From positions 1 to 5,714 of the forward strand of contig CAYXRK010000249.1 in the NCBI GenBank assembly GCA_964467615.1: a stretch of DNA of 5,714 nucleotides, read 5' to 3'. Below the pieces are notes generated by a model. It saw only the letters and a list, made by a program, of their open reading frames with translations, made no database searches and had not been told where the DNA came from. The stretch's first letter is position 1. Each line of letters starts with the position of its first letter. The stretch comes from CAYXRK01 sp964467615. Its GTDB lineage: Bacteria; Hydrogenedentota; Hydrogenedentia; Hydrogenedentales; GCA-2746185. Position numbers and translations under genes: made by a program. Positions 1 through 5,598 of the stretch are shown here, one piece after another.

Positions 1-59
1 CATTCGTCATCGTCATTCGTCATTCGTCATCGCCATCGTCATTCGTCATCGCCATTCGT
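1..59. repeat. Mixed hexamer/heptamer tandem array (CATCGY / CATTCGT)
   Basis: Positions 1-59 resolve completely into nine units: CATTCGT (7), CATCGT (6), CATTCGT, CATTCGT, CATCGC, CATCGT, CATTCGT, CATCGC and CATTCGT. Because 6- and 7-nt units alternate irregularly, no reading frame is kept, which argues against a coding repeat. The array begins at the window edge, so its full length is unknown. Related TCGTCA hexamers reappear at 312-345 and 402-435. It may have arisen by slippage; a function is not evident. Confidence 0.85.
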
Positions 60-277
60 GCCGCTCCGAAAATCAACTCGCCGCACGACCAATCTTCCCT
101 GCACCCACTATTCCCCTTCACACCCTTCGCACGTTCGCACTCAACTTCGCGCCGCTCCCAAAATCAGGCCCCACACCCGACAGATCGCCCAGTTTATCGT
201 GCTGCTCCTAAAATCGGATCTGGCACCGCACGGACCGCTTAGCCAATCGTGCTCGTGCACGTGCTGCTCCGAAAATC
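57..277 (+). repeat. Four dispersed copies of an 18-nt motif, CGTGCYGCTCCNAAAATC
   Basis: The copies lie at 57-74, 148-165, 198-215 and 260-277. Three match CGTGCYGCTCCNAAAATC fully; the copy at 148 begins CGCG instead of CGTG. The starts are 91, 50 and 62 nt apart, so this is not a regular array. Between copies the sequence is unrelated or only loosely similar (TCGTGC hexamers, CCGCACG-like stretches). The last copy is directly preceded by TCGTGC hexamers, which ties this motif to the hexamer family elsewhere in the region. The copies could be a degenerate repeat family or repeated binding sites; nothing here decides between them. Confidence 0.75.
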
Positions 278-310
278 GCGCATTACTTACCCAATTCGCA
301 TTCTTAGCTA

Positions 311-490
311 CTCGTCATCGTGCTCGTCACTCGTCATCGTCATCGATCAGAAAACGGGCTATTTTCATCCTTTCCAGGTGAACGTCCCCGTTCATGACAA
401 CTCGTCATCGTGCTCGTCATTCGTCATCGTCATCGAGTACCAAACGCTCTATTTTCATCCTTTCCAGGTGAAGGCCCGCTTTCATGACAA
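311..490. repeat. 90-nt direct tandem duplication (two copies, about 88% identical)
   Basis: Copy 1 is 311-400 and copy 2 is 401-490; they align without gaps over 90 nt with 11 mismatches (79/90). A third copy seems to start at 491 (CTCGTAATCGTAATCGTGCC) and then fades. Each copy has a TCGTCA-hexamer half, a variable stretch (341-358 against 431-448), an unchanged 20-nt block (361-380 against 451-470), a second variable stretch (383-390 against 473-480) and an unchanged 10-nt end. The invariant block contains an imperfect inverted repeat, TTCATCC with GGTGAA. No gene function is assigned. Confidence 0.85.
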
Positions 491-663
491 CTCGTAATCG
501 TAATCGTGCCCTTCGGTTGCCTATAACCCCATTGCCATCCCTTGCGAGTAATAGTCTCGCCATTCGAGAATTCATGATCGCAACGGGAATCGAGCAGTTC
601 ATCAAGCGTGCTCGGCGGCAATTCTTCCTCGAAACCGGACCGGCGCGACGCCCCGTCCCGCAA

Positions 664-1509
664 TCACGAATGGGACGCGATCCAGCCCGTAAGATCCGCG
701 AAGAATTGTTCGCGGTCGAGGTCATGATGGACCTCGTGATACGCGCCCTCATAGAGCCGCAACGTCTTGTCCTGCGAGCCCGCGCGTTCGTGCAGCATCC
801 GCGATCCCGCGGAATCCGCCAAGCGGTCGCCCGTGCCGTGCGAGATGAACATCGGCGAGGTCAGCGTACTCATCAATGGGCCCAGCGCGCGTATACCCTT
901 CTGGAACGCATACCCAGTCCGCGCCGTGATTTTTCCATGGTAGTTGTACGGATCGGTCGCATATACGGACACCTCGCGGGGATCGCGAGAGATCTGCGCC
1001 GGATCGATCTGGAGCACCGGCATTCGCGGCAACAACGCGGCGGCCAGTCCCGCCACGCGCTGGAGCAACGGCGCGATGTCGTCCGCCACTTTCAACAAAC
1101 CGCTGCTAAACAACAGACCCGACACCTTAGGCTTGTAGCGCGCGGCGTAGAGTCCGGTCACCAGCGCGCCCATGCTGTGCGCAAACACGAACAGCGGCGT
1201 ATCGCGTGTCATGCGCGCGACCGCCTCGAACGCCACGTCCATGTCATCGACCATCGTGTCGACCGATCGGACCTGCCCCATCTCGCCGCTCGACCGGCCG
1301 TGCCAACGATGATCGTATGCGTAGACGCCGTAGCCGCCCGCCACGAATCGCCGCGCGAGTTCCTCGTAACGGCCGCAATGCTCGCCGTAGCCATGCACAA
1401 TCAGTACCGATGCCTTAGGCCGCGCCGCCGGCCACGAGCGCCAAAAGAGCCGCGCGCCATCCGGCAGATCGAGATACTGGCGATCAACGATGGGCGGCGT
1501 GGCGATCAA
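664..1509 (-). CDS. Alpha/beta hydrolase, monoacylglycerol lipase-like
   Basis: This 281-residue protein belongs to the alpha/beta-hydrolase fold, group Hydrolase_4 (serine aminopeptidase S33 / monoacylglycerol lipase / lysophospholipase L2-like), and is of normal length for that group. It probably hydrolyses a carboxyl ester such as a monoglyceride or lysophospholipid; the true substrate cannot be read from sequence. Visible landmarks are the oxyanion-hole motif HGYGEH (39-44), YDHRWHGRSSG (65-75), the nucleophile elbow AHSMG with Ser112, the acid Asp228 in SHGTGDRL, and the catalytic His258 in EGAYHEVHHD. The elbow has Ala110 where the textbook GxSxG has Gly, a known variation. No signal peptide is seen, so it is likely cytoplasmic. 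The start is a TTG at 1507-1509: an in-frame TGA lies three codons upstream, and a weak GGTGA stands about 6 nt before it. It follows the secreted-protein gene by 16 nt on the same strand, so the two are probably cotranscribed. Confidence 0.9.
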   Translation of the reverse strand: MIATPPIVDRQYLDLPDGARLFWRSWPAARPKASVLIVHGYGEHCGRYEELARRFVAGGYGVYAYDHRWHGRSSGEMGQVRSVDTMVDDMDVAFEAVARMTRDTPLFVFAHSMGALVTGLYAARYKPKVSGLLFSSGLLKVADDIAPLLQRVAGLAAALLPRMPVLQIDPAQISRDPREVSVYATDPYNYHGKITARTGYAFQKGIRALGPLMSTLTSPMFISHGTGDRLADSAGSRMLHERAGSQDKTLRLYEGAYHEVHHDLDREQFFADLTGWIASHS

Positions 1510-1525
1510 GAAATGTCACCGTGTG

Positions 1526-2302
1526 TTACGAAGGCGAAATGGTTACGGTCAGATCGACTTTTTGCGCCGAAGTGCTCTTATTAATTCTCAAATTTACGCC
1601 GTCGGCGTTGTTCTGAATACTGGCGCTCGGCCCGTTCAGCGCGCCCATCTGCGATTGAAGCCATTGTTTCTGGCCCTGTGGCAGCATCTGCATCAACCCT
1701 TGATTCATACCCATCATCAGTTGCGGAGCGGTTTGCGGTATCGCGCTGACCGAAAACTGCACACCCCCGCCCGCGGGTTGCATGCTGATAGTTGACTGAC
1801 CGTCTGGCGCCGTGGCGCGAAATCCACCGCCACTCTGCTCGACCTTGAATCCGAAATTCTGGAGTTGCTTGGCGAGTGCGCCTGCTTGCGCCGCCATCGC
1901 TCCGCCGCCGCCACCGCCGCCACCACCAAGCAGCGCTGTAATGTCGACATCTCCCTCCGCTGGCGCCGACGTCGACGCCGACGCGGCTGCGAGAAACTTA
2001 GAGTCGGTGGTCTTCGCCACCGGTTCTCCGGCGTCTACCTTGGCCTTACTCTCTTCGAACTTCGCCTGCAACCCGTCTCGATAATACGGGTCGTCGTTGA
2101 CCACGACGGTCGATTCATCCGTCTCCGATTGCGGAACGTGCAACACACGCCCCTCCGCCGGGATTTTGACGTAATACGACCCGCTCCCCTTGTACACCAA
2201 CACATCGGTGTACGCCGTCCCGTTAACGGTAATCGAATCCGCCTGCCCGGTGAGGGCGGCCAATGCCGCTCCAATCGTCACAACAATAAGTCTAGTGAGC
2301 AT
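1526..2302 (-). CDS. Exported protein of unknown function with polyglycine run
   Basis: I do not recognise this 258-residue protein. Residues 1-21 form a classical signal peptide (TR near the N-terminus, hydrophobic IVVTIGAALAAL, likely cleavage after GQA at 21), with no lipobox, so it is predicted to be exported as a soluble protein. Residues 23-58 look like a small beta-rich domain (SITVNGTAYTDV, YYVKIPAEGRVLHV). Residues 71-90 are charged and probably helical. A low-complexity Ala/Ser stretch (104-116) leads to nine glycines at 126-134, encoded at 1901-1927. The C-terminal part has a glycine-rich beta segment (151-185), a Met/Gln-rich stretch (195-219) and a final beta-like segment (228-256). 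ATG at 2300-2302 is preceded by GAGG 7 nt upstream (2310-2313), which supports the start. An extended -10 promoter lies at 2337-2345. The alpha/beta-hydrolase gene follows 16 nt downstream, but nothing shows a shared function. Confidence 0.8.
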   Translation of the reverse strand: MLTRLIVVTIGAALAALTGQADSITVNGTAYTDVLVYKGSGSYYVKIPAEGRVLHVPQSETDESTVVVNDDPYYRDGLQAKFEESKAKVDAGEPVAKTTDSKFLAAASASTSAPAEGDVDITALLGGGGGGGGGAMAAQAGALAKQLQNFGFKVEQSGGGFRATAPDGQSTISMQPAGGGVQFSVSAIPQTAPQLMMGMNQGLMQMLPQGQKQWLQSQMGALNGPSASIQNNADGVNLRINKSTSAQKVDLTVTISPS

Positions 2303-2336
2303 GATTCCACCTCAATGTCCGCGAATACGCACGCCG

Positions 2337-2345
2337 AGTATACCA
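2337..2345 (-). promoter_or_regulatory. Candidate extended -10 promoter for the exported-protein/hydrolase unit
   Basis: Read on the minus strand the sequence is TGGTATACT, a TGn-extended -10 element with hexamer TATACT (2337-2342). No good TTGACA-like -35 is found 16-18 nt upstream (CAGGGG region), which an extended -10 can tolerate. Transcription would start near 2330, giving a leader of about 28 nt before the ATG at 2302. Confidence 0.45.
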
Positions 2346-2395
2346 AAACGCTCCATGATCCCCTGGGACTGTTGCGAAAAGATTCTGTACTTCGT

Positions 2396-2425
2396 TTGAC
2401 ATCCGATCCCCCCATTTCGTAAGCT
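2396..2425 (+). promoter_or_regulatory. Candidate sigma70-type promoter for rpsT
   Basis: A perfect TTGACA lies at 2396-2401. With an 18-nt spacer the -10 would be TAAGCT at 2420-2425, which keeps the key T, A and final T but is otherwise weak. Start of transcription would be near 2432, so the leader would be about 84 nt and would begin with the hairpin at 2432-2465. Confidence 0.45.
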
Positions 2426-2431
2426 ATTCCA

Positions 2432-2484
2432 CGGTCTGTCCGCGAACTACGTGCCGGACAGGCCGCTTGTTTTACGGTTCGGCC
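2432..2484 (+). promoter_or_regulatory. Structured rpsT leader: hairpin with T-rich tail, possible attenuator
   Basis: The segment 2432-2442 (CGGTCTGTCCG) pairs with 2455-2465 (CGGACAGGCCG) over 11 bp with one G-U pair and a 12-nt loop. It is followed by CTTGTTTTA (2466-2474), giving an intrinsic-terminator-like shape in the leader, about 50 nt before the start codon. The 3' arm's GGCCG (2461-2465) can alternatively pair with CGGCC at 2480-2484, so two exclusive folds exist on paper. No plus-strand gene lies upstream that would need a terminator here, which favours a leader role. S20 is known to control its own synthesis in E. coli at the translational level; whether this leader does so is inference. 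Confidence 0.5.
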
Positions 2485-2515
2485 AACCTCGGCCCACGAA
2501 GGAAACGGAAGAATC

Positions 2516-2785
2516 ATGGCGAACATTAAGTCGCAGAAGAAACGCATTATAACCAACGAGAAGGCCCGCCAGCGCAACGTCGCGGTGCGGTCCCGCGTAA
2601 AGACCTTCGTCAAGAAGGCGGAAGAAGCCCTCGAAGCAAAAGACGCCGGCAAAATTACAGAAGCCGTGAACGCCGCGATCCAAGAGATCGACTGCGCAAC
2701 GACCAAAGGCGTCTACCACCGCAACAGCGCCGCTCGGAAAAAATCCTCCTTGGCCCGCCGCGCCCTCGCCGCCTCTGCGAAGTAA
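2516..2785 (+). CDS. rpsT: 30S ribosomal protein S20
   Basis: This 89-residue basic protein is ribosomal protein S20, a primary binder of 16S rRNA in the small subunit. The family signature is clear from end to end: N-terminal MANIKSQKKRIITNEKARQR, the helical segment VKTFVKKAEEAL (28-39), the AINA-like stretch around 50-55, and C-terminal KGVYHRNSAARKKSSLARR (64-82). Length is normal for the family. The ATG at 2516 is preceded by GGAAG (2507-2511), spacing 4 nt, and by AAGGAAA (2499-2505). The gene stands alone on the plus strand, as rpsT commonly does, with its own promoter, a structured leader and a downstream terminator. It is convergent with the helicase gene, 97 nt apart. Confidence 0.98.
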   Translation: MANIKSQKKRIITNEKARQRNVAVRSRVKTFVKKAEEALEAKDAGKITEAVNAAIQEIDCATTKGVYHRNSAARKKSSLARRALAASAK

Positions 2786-2798
2786 GTTCGTTTGTACC

Positions 2799-2815
2799 GC
2801 CGGCTTCCAGCCGGC
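2799..2815. repeat. Intergenic palindrome GCCGGCT-TCC-AGCCGGC
   Basis: A perfect 7-bp inverted repeat (2799-2805 with 2809-2815) with a 3-nt loop lies 14 nt after the rpsT stop codon. It has no T-run, so it is not itself an intrinsic terminator. From general knowledge, palindromes of this CCGGCTTCCAGCCGG kind are met as dispersed intergenic elements in several environmental bacterial lineages. Only one copy is present in this window, so its repeat status is inferred. Confidence 0.5.
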
Positions 2816-2837
2816 ACCCCTAACGCGTTCCATTACG

Positions 2838-2866
2838 GCCGCCGCGATCACATCGCGGCGGCTTTT
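2838..2866 (+). terminator. Intrinsic terminator of rpsT
   Basis: GCCGCCGCGAT at 2838-2848 pairs perfectly with ATCGCGGCGGC at 2852-2862 (11 bp, 3-nt loop CAC), immediately followed by TTTT (2863-2866) and CTATT. It lies 52 nt after the rpsT stop codon. Read on the minus strand the hairpin has no T-run after it, so it is a weaker candidate for ending the convergent helicase transcript. Confidence 0.9.
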
Positions 2867-2882
2867 CTATTCCGATTCGACG

Positions 2883-5492
2883 CTACGCGACCGCGACTTC
2901 CACTTCGCGCTCTCGCAACTCTACCTCCTCCGGCGTCAGCGCCAACACAAACCCACGCTTCGGCACCGTCTTGATCATCCCGCGCCGCGACGGGACCACC
3001 CCGCCGATTCGCTTGAGCAGTTCGCTCTTTTGATAGTGCATCTGATTGTCCTCGACGATGCACTCGCCCCAAACCGCCGCGTACAACTCCTCGTACGGCA
3101 CGCATTCTCCCGGCGAAGCCGCGAGCATACGTATCAACCGATACTGCTTCTCCTGGATCGTCACCGCCACGCCATCCACCATGACGCGATCCGGGTTCCG
3201 ATCGTCGACAACCAACACCACGCGCGGCGCCATCGACGGCAACGGCGCTTCGACCACCGGCATCGCCGACGCCCGCGCCGCGGCCCACGCCTTCACCGCC
3301 TTCGCCTGCGCCCGTGTCGTGCACCGCTCGATCAACTCCAGCGGCGCGTCCGCCAACGCTTCCACCGAATCCAGCCCATGTTCCGCCAGCGCCAACATCG
3401 CTCCGCGCGACAATCCCGCCTCTTCCATCAGCCCCGCCAGCCGCAACGTCTCCTCTCGCAACCCCCGTTGCACGCGGTGCGACAGCACCCGCACGTGCTC
3501 GACGAACCCGCCCGCGCAACCCTGCGCCGTGGCGATTGCGGCGGCCGCGTCGATCAACCAACTCAGTTGGTCCGCCGCCGCCAACACCTGCCCCGCCATC
3601 GTGTCGAACGTTTCCTCGATCGCGTGGCACGCCGACTGCTCGATCCACGCCTCGAGCATCAGCGCAATCTTGATCGCCCGAACCTCCTCGAAAAACGGCG
3701 CCGCATTGCTCGCGCACATGCGACCCAGCGGCACGTTCGCGCATACCGGCTCATCCTCGCAAGCCGCCTTCAATCGCCCGACGTAATCCGCCTGATCGTA
3801 TTCCCGCGCCGTCAACGCCACGCTGTACATCCGCCCGTCCGACGTCATCGCCGCCGCCAACAACAGGTCCAACGGCCGCCACCGCCGCGTCTCCGATTCC
3901 CCGATCCACCCCTCCAACTCCCGCGCCGTCGCGATCCGAATTCCCTTCGACGCCACCGCCTGCCCAAGCGGCGTCGCCTCGAGCCGTTCCTCCTCCACGC
4001 GCGTCAACATCCCCGCATCAATTCCACGGTTCGCCGCCGCCCGAATCCGCAGCTCGATCTCCTCCGGCGAACACTCCCGCTGCCACACCCATCTGCCCGA
4101 CAACGTCCGCTCCAACAGCGCGTACACCTCACGCTCCGTCGCGCACGCCCGCGACGTCACCAACTGCAACACGTGGTCCTCGAGCGGCCCCTTCGCCAAT
4201 TGCGGCTCGATCGTCTCGCGTGCGCCGTCGATGTACCGCCGCCACAACGTCTCCTCGTCAAACGCCGTCGACGCGATCAAGATCGACCGCCCGAACTCGT
4301 GCCCCGCGCCATACCGCCCCGCGCGCCCGCCCATGTTCTCGTACTCCGCCCGCGCAATCGGCGCTTTCCACGGCGCGCCAAACCGCACGTCATACCGCCA
4401 CTTCTCCGGCGCGATGAACACGTTGCGCGCCGGCATGTTCAGTCCCACCGCCAGTGTGCTCGTCGCGATCATCACGCGAATCTCCCCCACTCTAAACGCC
4501 TGCTCGACGATCCGCCGCTCATGCGGCGATAGGTCCGCATTGTGAAACGCCACGCCCGATTCCAGCGTCTGCAGCAACACGTCCCGCGATCGCGTCGCCT
4601 CCAACTTTCGCAACGCGCCAATCGCCTCCTTCGCCGCCGCCCCGTCCAACTCCCCCGCCAGCAATTCCGCCCCGCGCCGCGTCTCCTGCTTCGCCTTCAT
4701 GAACACCAAACACGTCTCGCCACGCGCCGCGAACTCGCACACGTTCCGCGTCAACGTCTCCCACATCGAGTCCGTCTGCGCGTCGACCAGCGTCTCGCAC
4801 GCCTCCGAATACTCGTTATACGTCCGGTACCGGAACCGCCCCTCGTGCAGCACCCCGTACCGCAACTCCACCGGCCGCTGCTCGTGATGCACCAGCCGCG
4901 CGTTCATCCACCCCGCCAGCGCCTCCGCCCCGCCAATCACCGCCGACATCCCAATCACCCGGCACGGTCCCATCAGCACCCGCGTCAGCAGCAACTCCGC
5001 CATCGCGCCCCGTTCCGGGTCCGACAAAATCTCCAACTCGTCCGCCACGATCAGCTCGATCTCCTCCAGCCGCTCCGGACGCCGCACCAGCAACTGCGCC
5101 AGCTTCTCGTACACCGCCACCGCGATCGAAAAATCCCCCGCCTCGAACCGCCCGTCGAACTCCCGGTGGTCGCGCGACGACACAATCACCTCGATGCCGT
5201 ACTCCGAATACTTCTCCCGAAACGACCGATACTTCTCCTCCGCCAACGCCTTCAACGGCGCCAGATACACCACCTTCTTCCGCCTAAGCGCCGTCTCCAC
5301 CGCCGCCATCTCCCCGATAAACGTCTTCCCCGAACTCGTCGGCGCCTGAATCAACACATTCCCCCCGTCAAACAACCCCTCCCGCTTCACCGCCCGCTCC
5401 TGCAACGGCAACAACGCCGCCCCCTCCCGCTCCTTCCAAAGCGCAATCACCTCCCCCGGCAACCCATACCGCAACAACGCATCCATCTTCAT
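2883..5492 (-). CDS. Hel308/Ski2-like superfamily 2 helicase fused to a C-terminal OmpR-type winged helix
   Basis: This 869-residue protein is a predicted ATP-dependent superfamily 2 helicase acting on nucleic acid in the cytoplasm. Landmarks in order: LLPLQ (27-31, Q-motif-like), Walker A APTSSGKT (50-57), motif Ia LAPLKAL (77-83), motif II DELE (151-154), motif III SAV (183-185) in a Hel308-like SAVIGGAEALAGWMNA, motif IV region LVFMKAKQE (262-270), FHNADLSPHER (316-326), motif V ATSTLAVGLNMPA (343-355) and motif VI NMGGRAGR (386-393) with both arginines. Residues about 430-530 resemble the Hel308 winged helix (MLTRVEEERLEATPLGQAVA), 540-690 a helical ratchet-like region, and 690-740 a helix-hairpin-helix-like stretch. 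Residues 758-852 match the Trans_reg_C winged helix: helix 779-796, PYEELYAAVWG, recognition helix near 815-831, and the wing IKTVPKRGFVLAL. No receiver domain is present. GAGG (5500-5503) lies 7 nt before the ATG; Met3 is an alternative start. A strong promoter lies upstream. Unwinding polarity and substrate cannot be read; a role in repair or in directed recruitment to DNA is inference. Confidence 0.92.
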   Translation of the reverse strand: MKMDALLRYGLPGEVIALWKEREGAALLPLQERAVKREGLFDGGNVLIQAPTSSGKTFIGEMAAVETALRRKKVVYLAPLKALAEEKYRSFREKYSEYGIEVIVSSRDHREFDGRFEAGDFSIAVAVYEKLAQLLVRRPERLEEIELIVADELEILSDPERGAMAELLLTRVLMGPCRVIGMSAVIGGAEALAGWMNARLVHHEQRPVELRYGVLHEGRFRYRTYNEYSEACETLVDAQTDSMWETLTRNVCEFAARGETCLVFMKAKQETRRGAELLAGELDGAAAKEAIGALRKLEATRSRDVLLQTLESGVAFHNADLSPHERRIVEQAFRVGEIRVMIATSTLAVGLNMPARNVFIAPEKWRYDVRFGAPWKAPIARAEYENMGGRAGRYGAGHEFGRSILIASTAFDEETLWRRYIDGARETIEPQLAKGPLEDHVLQLVTSRACATEREVYALLERTLSGRWVWQRECSPEEIELRIRAAANRGIDAGMLTRVEEERLEATPLGQAVASKGIRIATARELEGWIGESETRRWRPLDLLLAAAMTSDGRMYSVALTAREYDQADYVGRLKAACEDEPVCANVPLGRMCASNAAPFFEEVRAIKIALMLEAWIEQSACHAIEETFDTMAGQVLAAADQLSWLIDAAAAIATAQGCAGGFVEHVRVLSHRVQRGLREETLRLAGLMEEAGLSRGAMLALAEHGLDSVEALADAPLELIERCTTRAQAKAVKAWAAARASAMPVVEAPLPSMAPRVVLVVDDRNPDRVMVDGVAVTIQEKQYRLIRMLAASPGECVPYEELYAAVWGECIVEDNQMHYQKSELLKRIGGVVPSRRGMIKTVPKRGFVLALTPEEVELREREVEVAVA
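2937..3221 (-). other. C-terminal Trans_reg_C-like winged-helix domain of the helicase
   Basis: Residues 758-852 of the helicase have the order expected of OmpR/PhoB effector domains: an N-terminal beta sheet (VVLVVDDRNPDRVMVDGVAV), a first helix starting TIQEKQYRLIRML where the family has LTxxEFxLL, a second helix EELYAAVWG with the family's conserved W-G, a recognition helix DNQMHYQKSELLKRIGG, and a C-terminal hairpin IKTVPKRGFVL where the family has TVRGxGYxL. The final 17 residues are charged and acidic. It is preceded by a Pro/Ala linker (741-757). Assignment is by eye. Confidence 0.8.
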
Positions 5493-5569
5493 GGCAAGAC
5501 CTCAAACCTCTCCGCGAAAGAGTTCCGGCAACACAGGCCAGGCAGGCCCTTCCTCCGCGGCCACTTGCC

Positions 5570-5598
5570 ATATTACTGAAAATATATATAGCTGTCAA
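5570..5598 (-). promoter_or_regulatory. Near-consensus sigma70-type promoter for the helicase gene
   Basis: On the minus strand TTGACA (5593-5598) and TAATAT (5570-5575) are separated by exactly 17 nt, and the spacer is AT-rich (ATATATATTTT) in an otherwise GC-rich sequence. Transcription would start near 5563, giving a leader of about 70 nt before the ATG at 5492. This is the best promoter match in the window. Confidence 0.75.

Larger units (their letters stand above)
1..663. other. Gene-free, repeat-rich intergenic region
   Basis: I see no convincing gene in this 663-nt stretch. Open frames exist on both strands, but their translations are arginine/serine- or histidine-rich or acidic low-complexity, they lack good ribosome-binding sites, and they follow the repeats described separately (1-59, 57-277, 311-490). 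A recurrent TCGTNN hexamer runs through all three repeat layers. The stretch 511-663, between the repeats and the stop codon of the hydrolase gene, shows only a weak 5-bp inverted repeat (544-548 with 556-560) with no T-run, so I cannot name a terminator for the minus-strand operon that ends at 664. The region may continue to the left of the window. Confidence 0.7.

Noticed and set aside
327..485. Two parallel 22-codon minus-strand mini-ORFs, one per 90-nt repeat copy (327-395 and 417-485), both containing HLERMKI and ending DDDDE-stop.
   Set aside because: The frame is the same only because the repeat is 90 nt. Of nine differing codons, eight change the amino acid, so there is no sign of selection on protein; there is no good ribosome-binding site, and the acidic end is just the GATGAC hexamer repeat.
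57..490. Possible CRISPR array in the repeat-rich left region.
   Set aside because: The 18-nt repeats are imperfect with spacings from 32 to 73 nt between copies, the 90-nt units abut directly, and no cas gene is present.
544..560. Hairpin GCGAG-N7-CTCGC as terminator of the minus-strand operon.
   Set aside because: Only 5 bp of stem, over 100 nt after the stop codon, and no T-run on the minus strand.
417..752. Minus-strand frames downstream of the hydrolase (417-752 and 430-663), one with an acidic segment FEEELPPSTLDELLDS.
   Set aside because: The longer overlaps the hydrolase end in another frame and both run into the simple repeats; no ribosome-binding site or family resemblance was found.
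484..1584. A 366-codon plus-strand frame antisense to the alpha/beta hydrolase.
   Set aside because: Arg/His-rich translation with no recognisable domain, whereas the minus strand has an intact catalytic triad and family motifs.
3030..5579. Two long plus-strand open frames antisense to the helicase (3030-4532, 500 codons; 4542-5579, 345 codons).
   Set aside because: Their translations are dominated by Arg, His, Pro and Gln without any domain, as expected opposite a GC-rich gene; the minus strand encodes a full set of helicase motifs.
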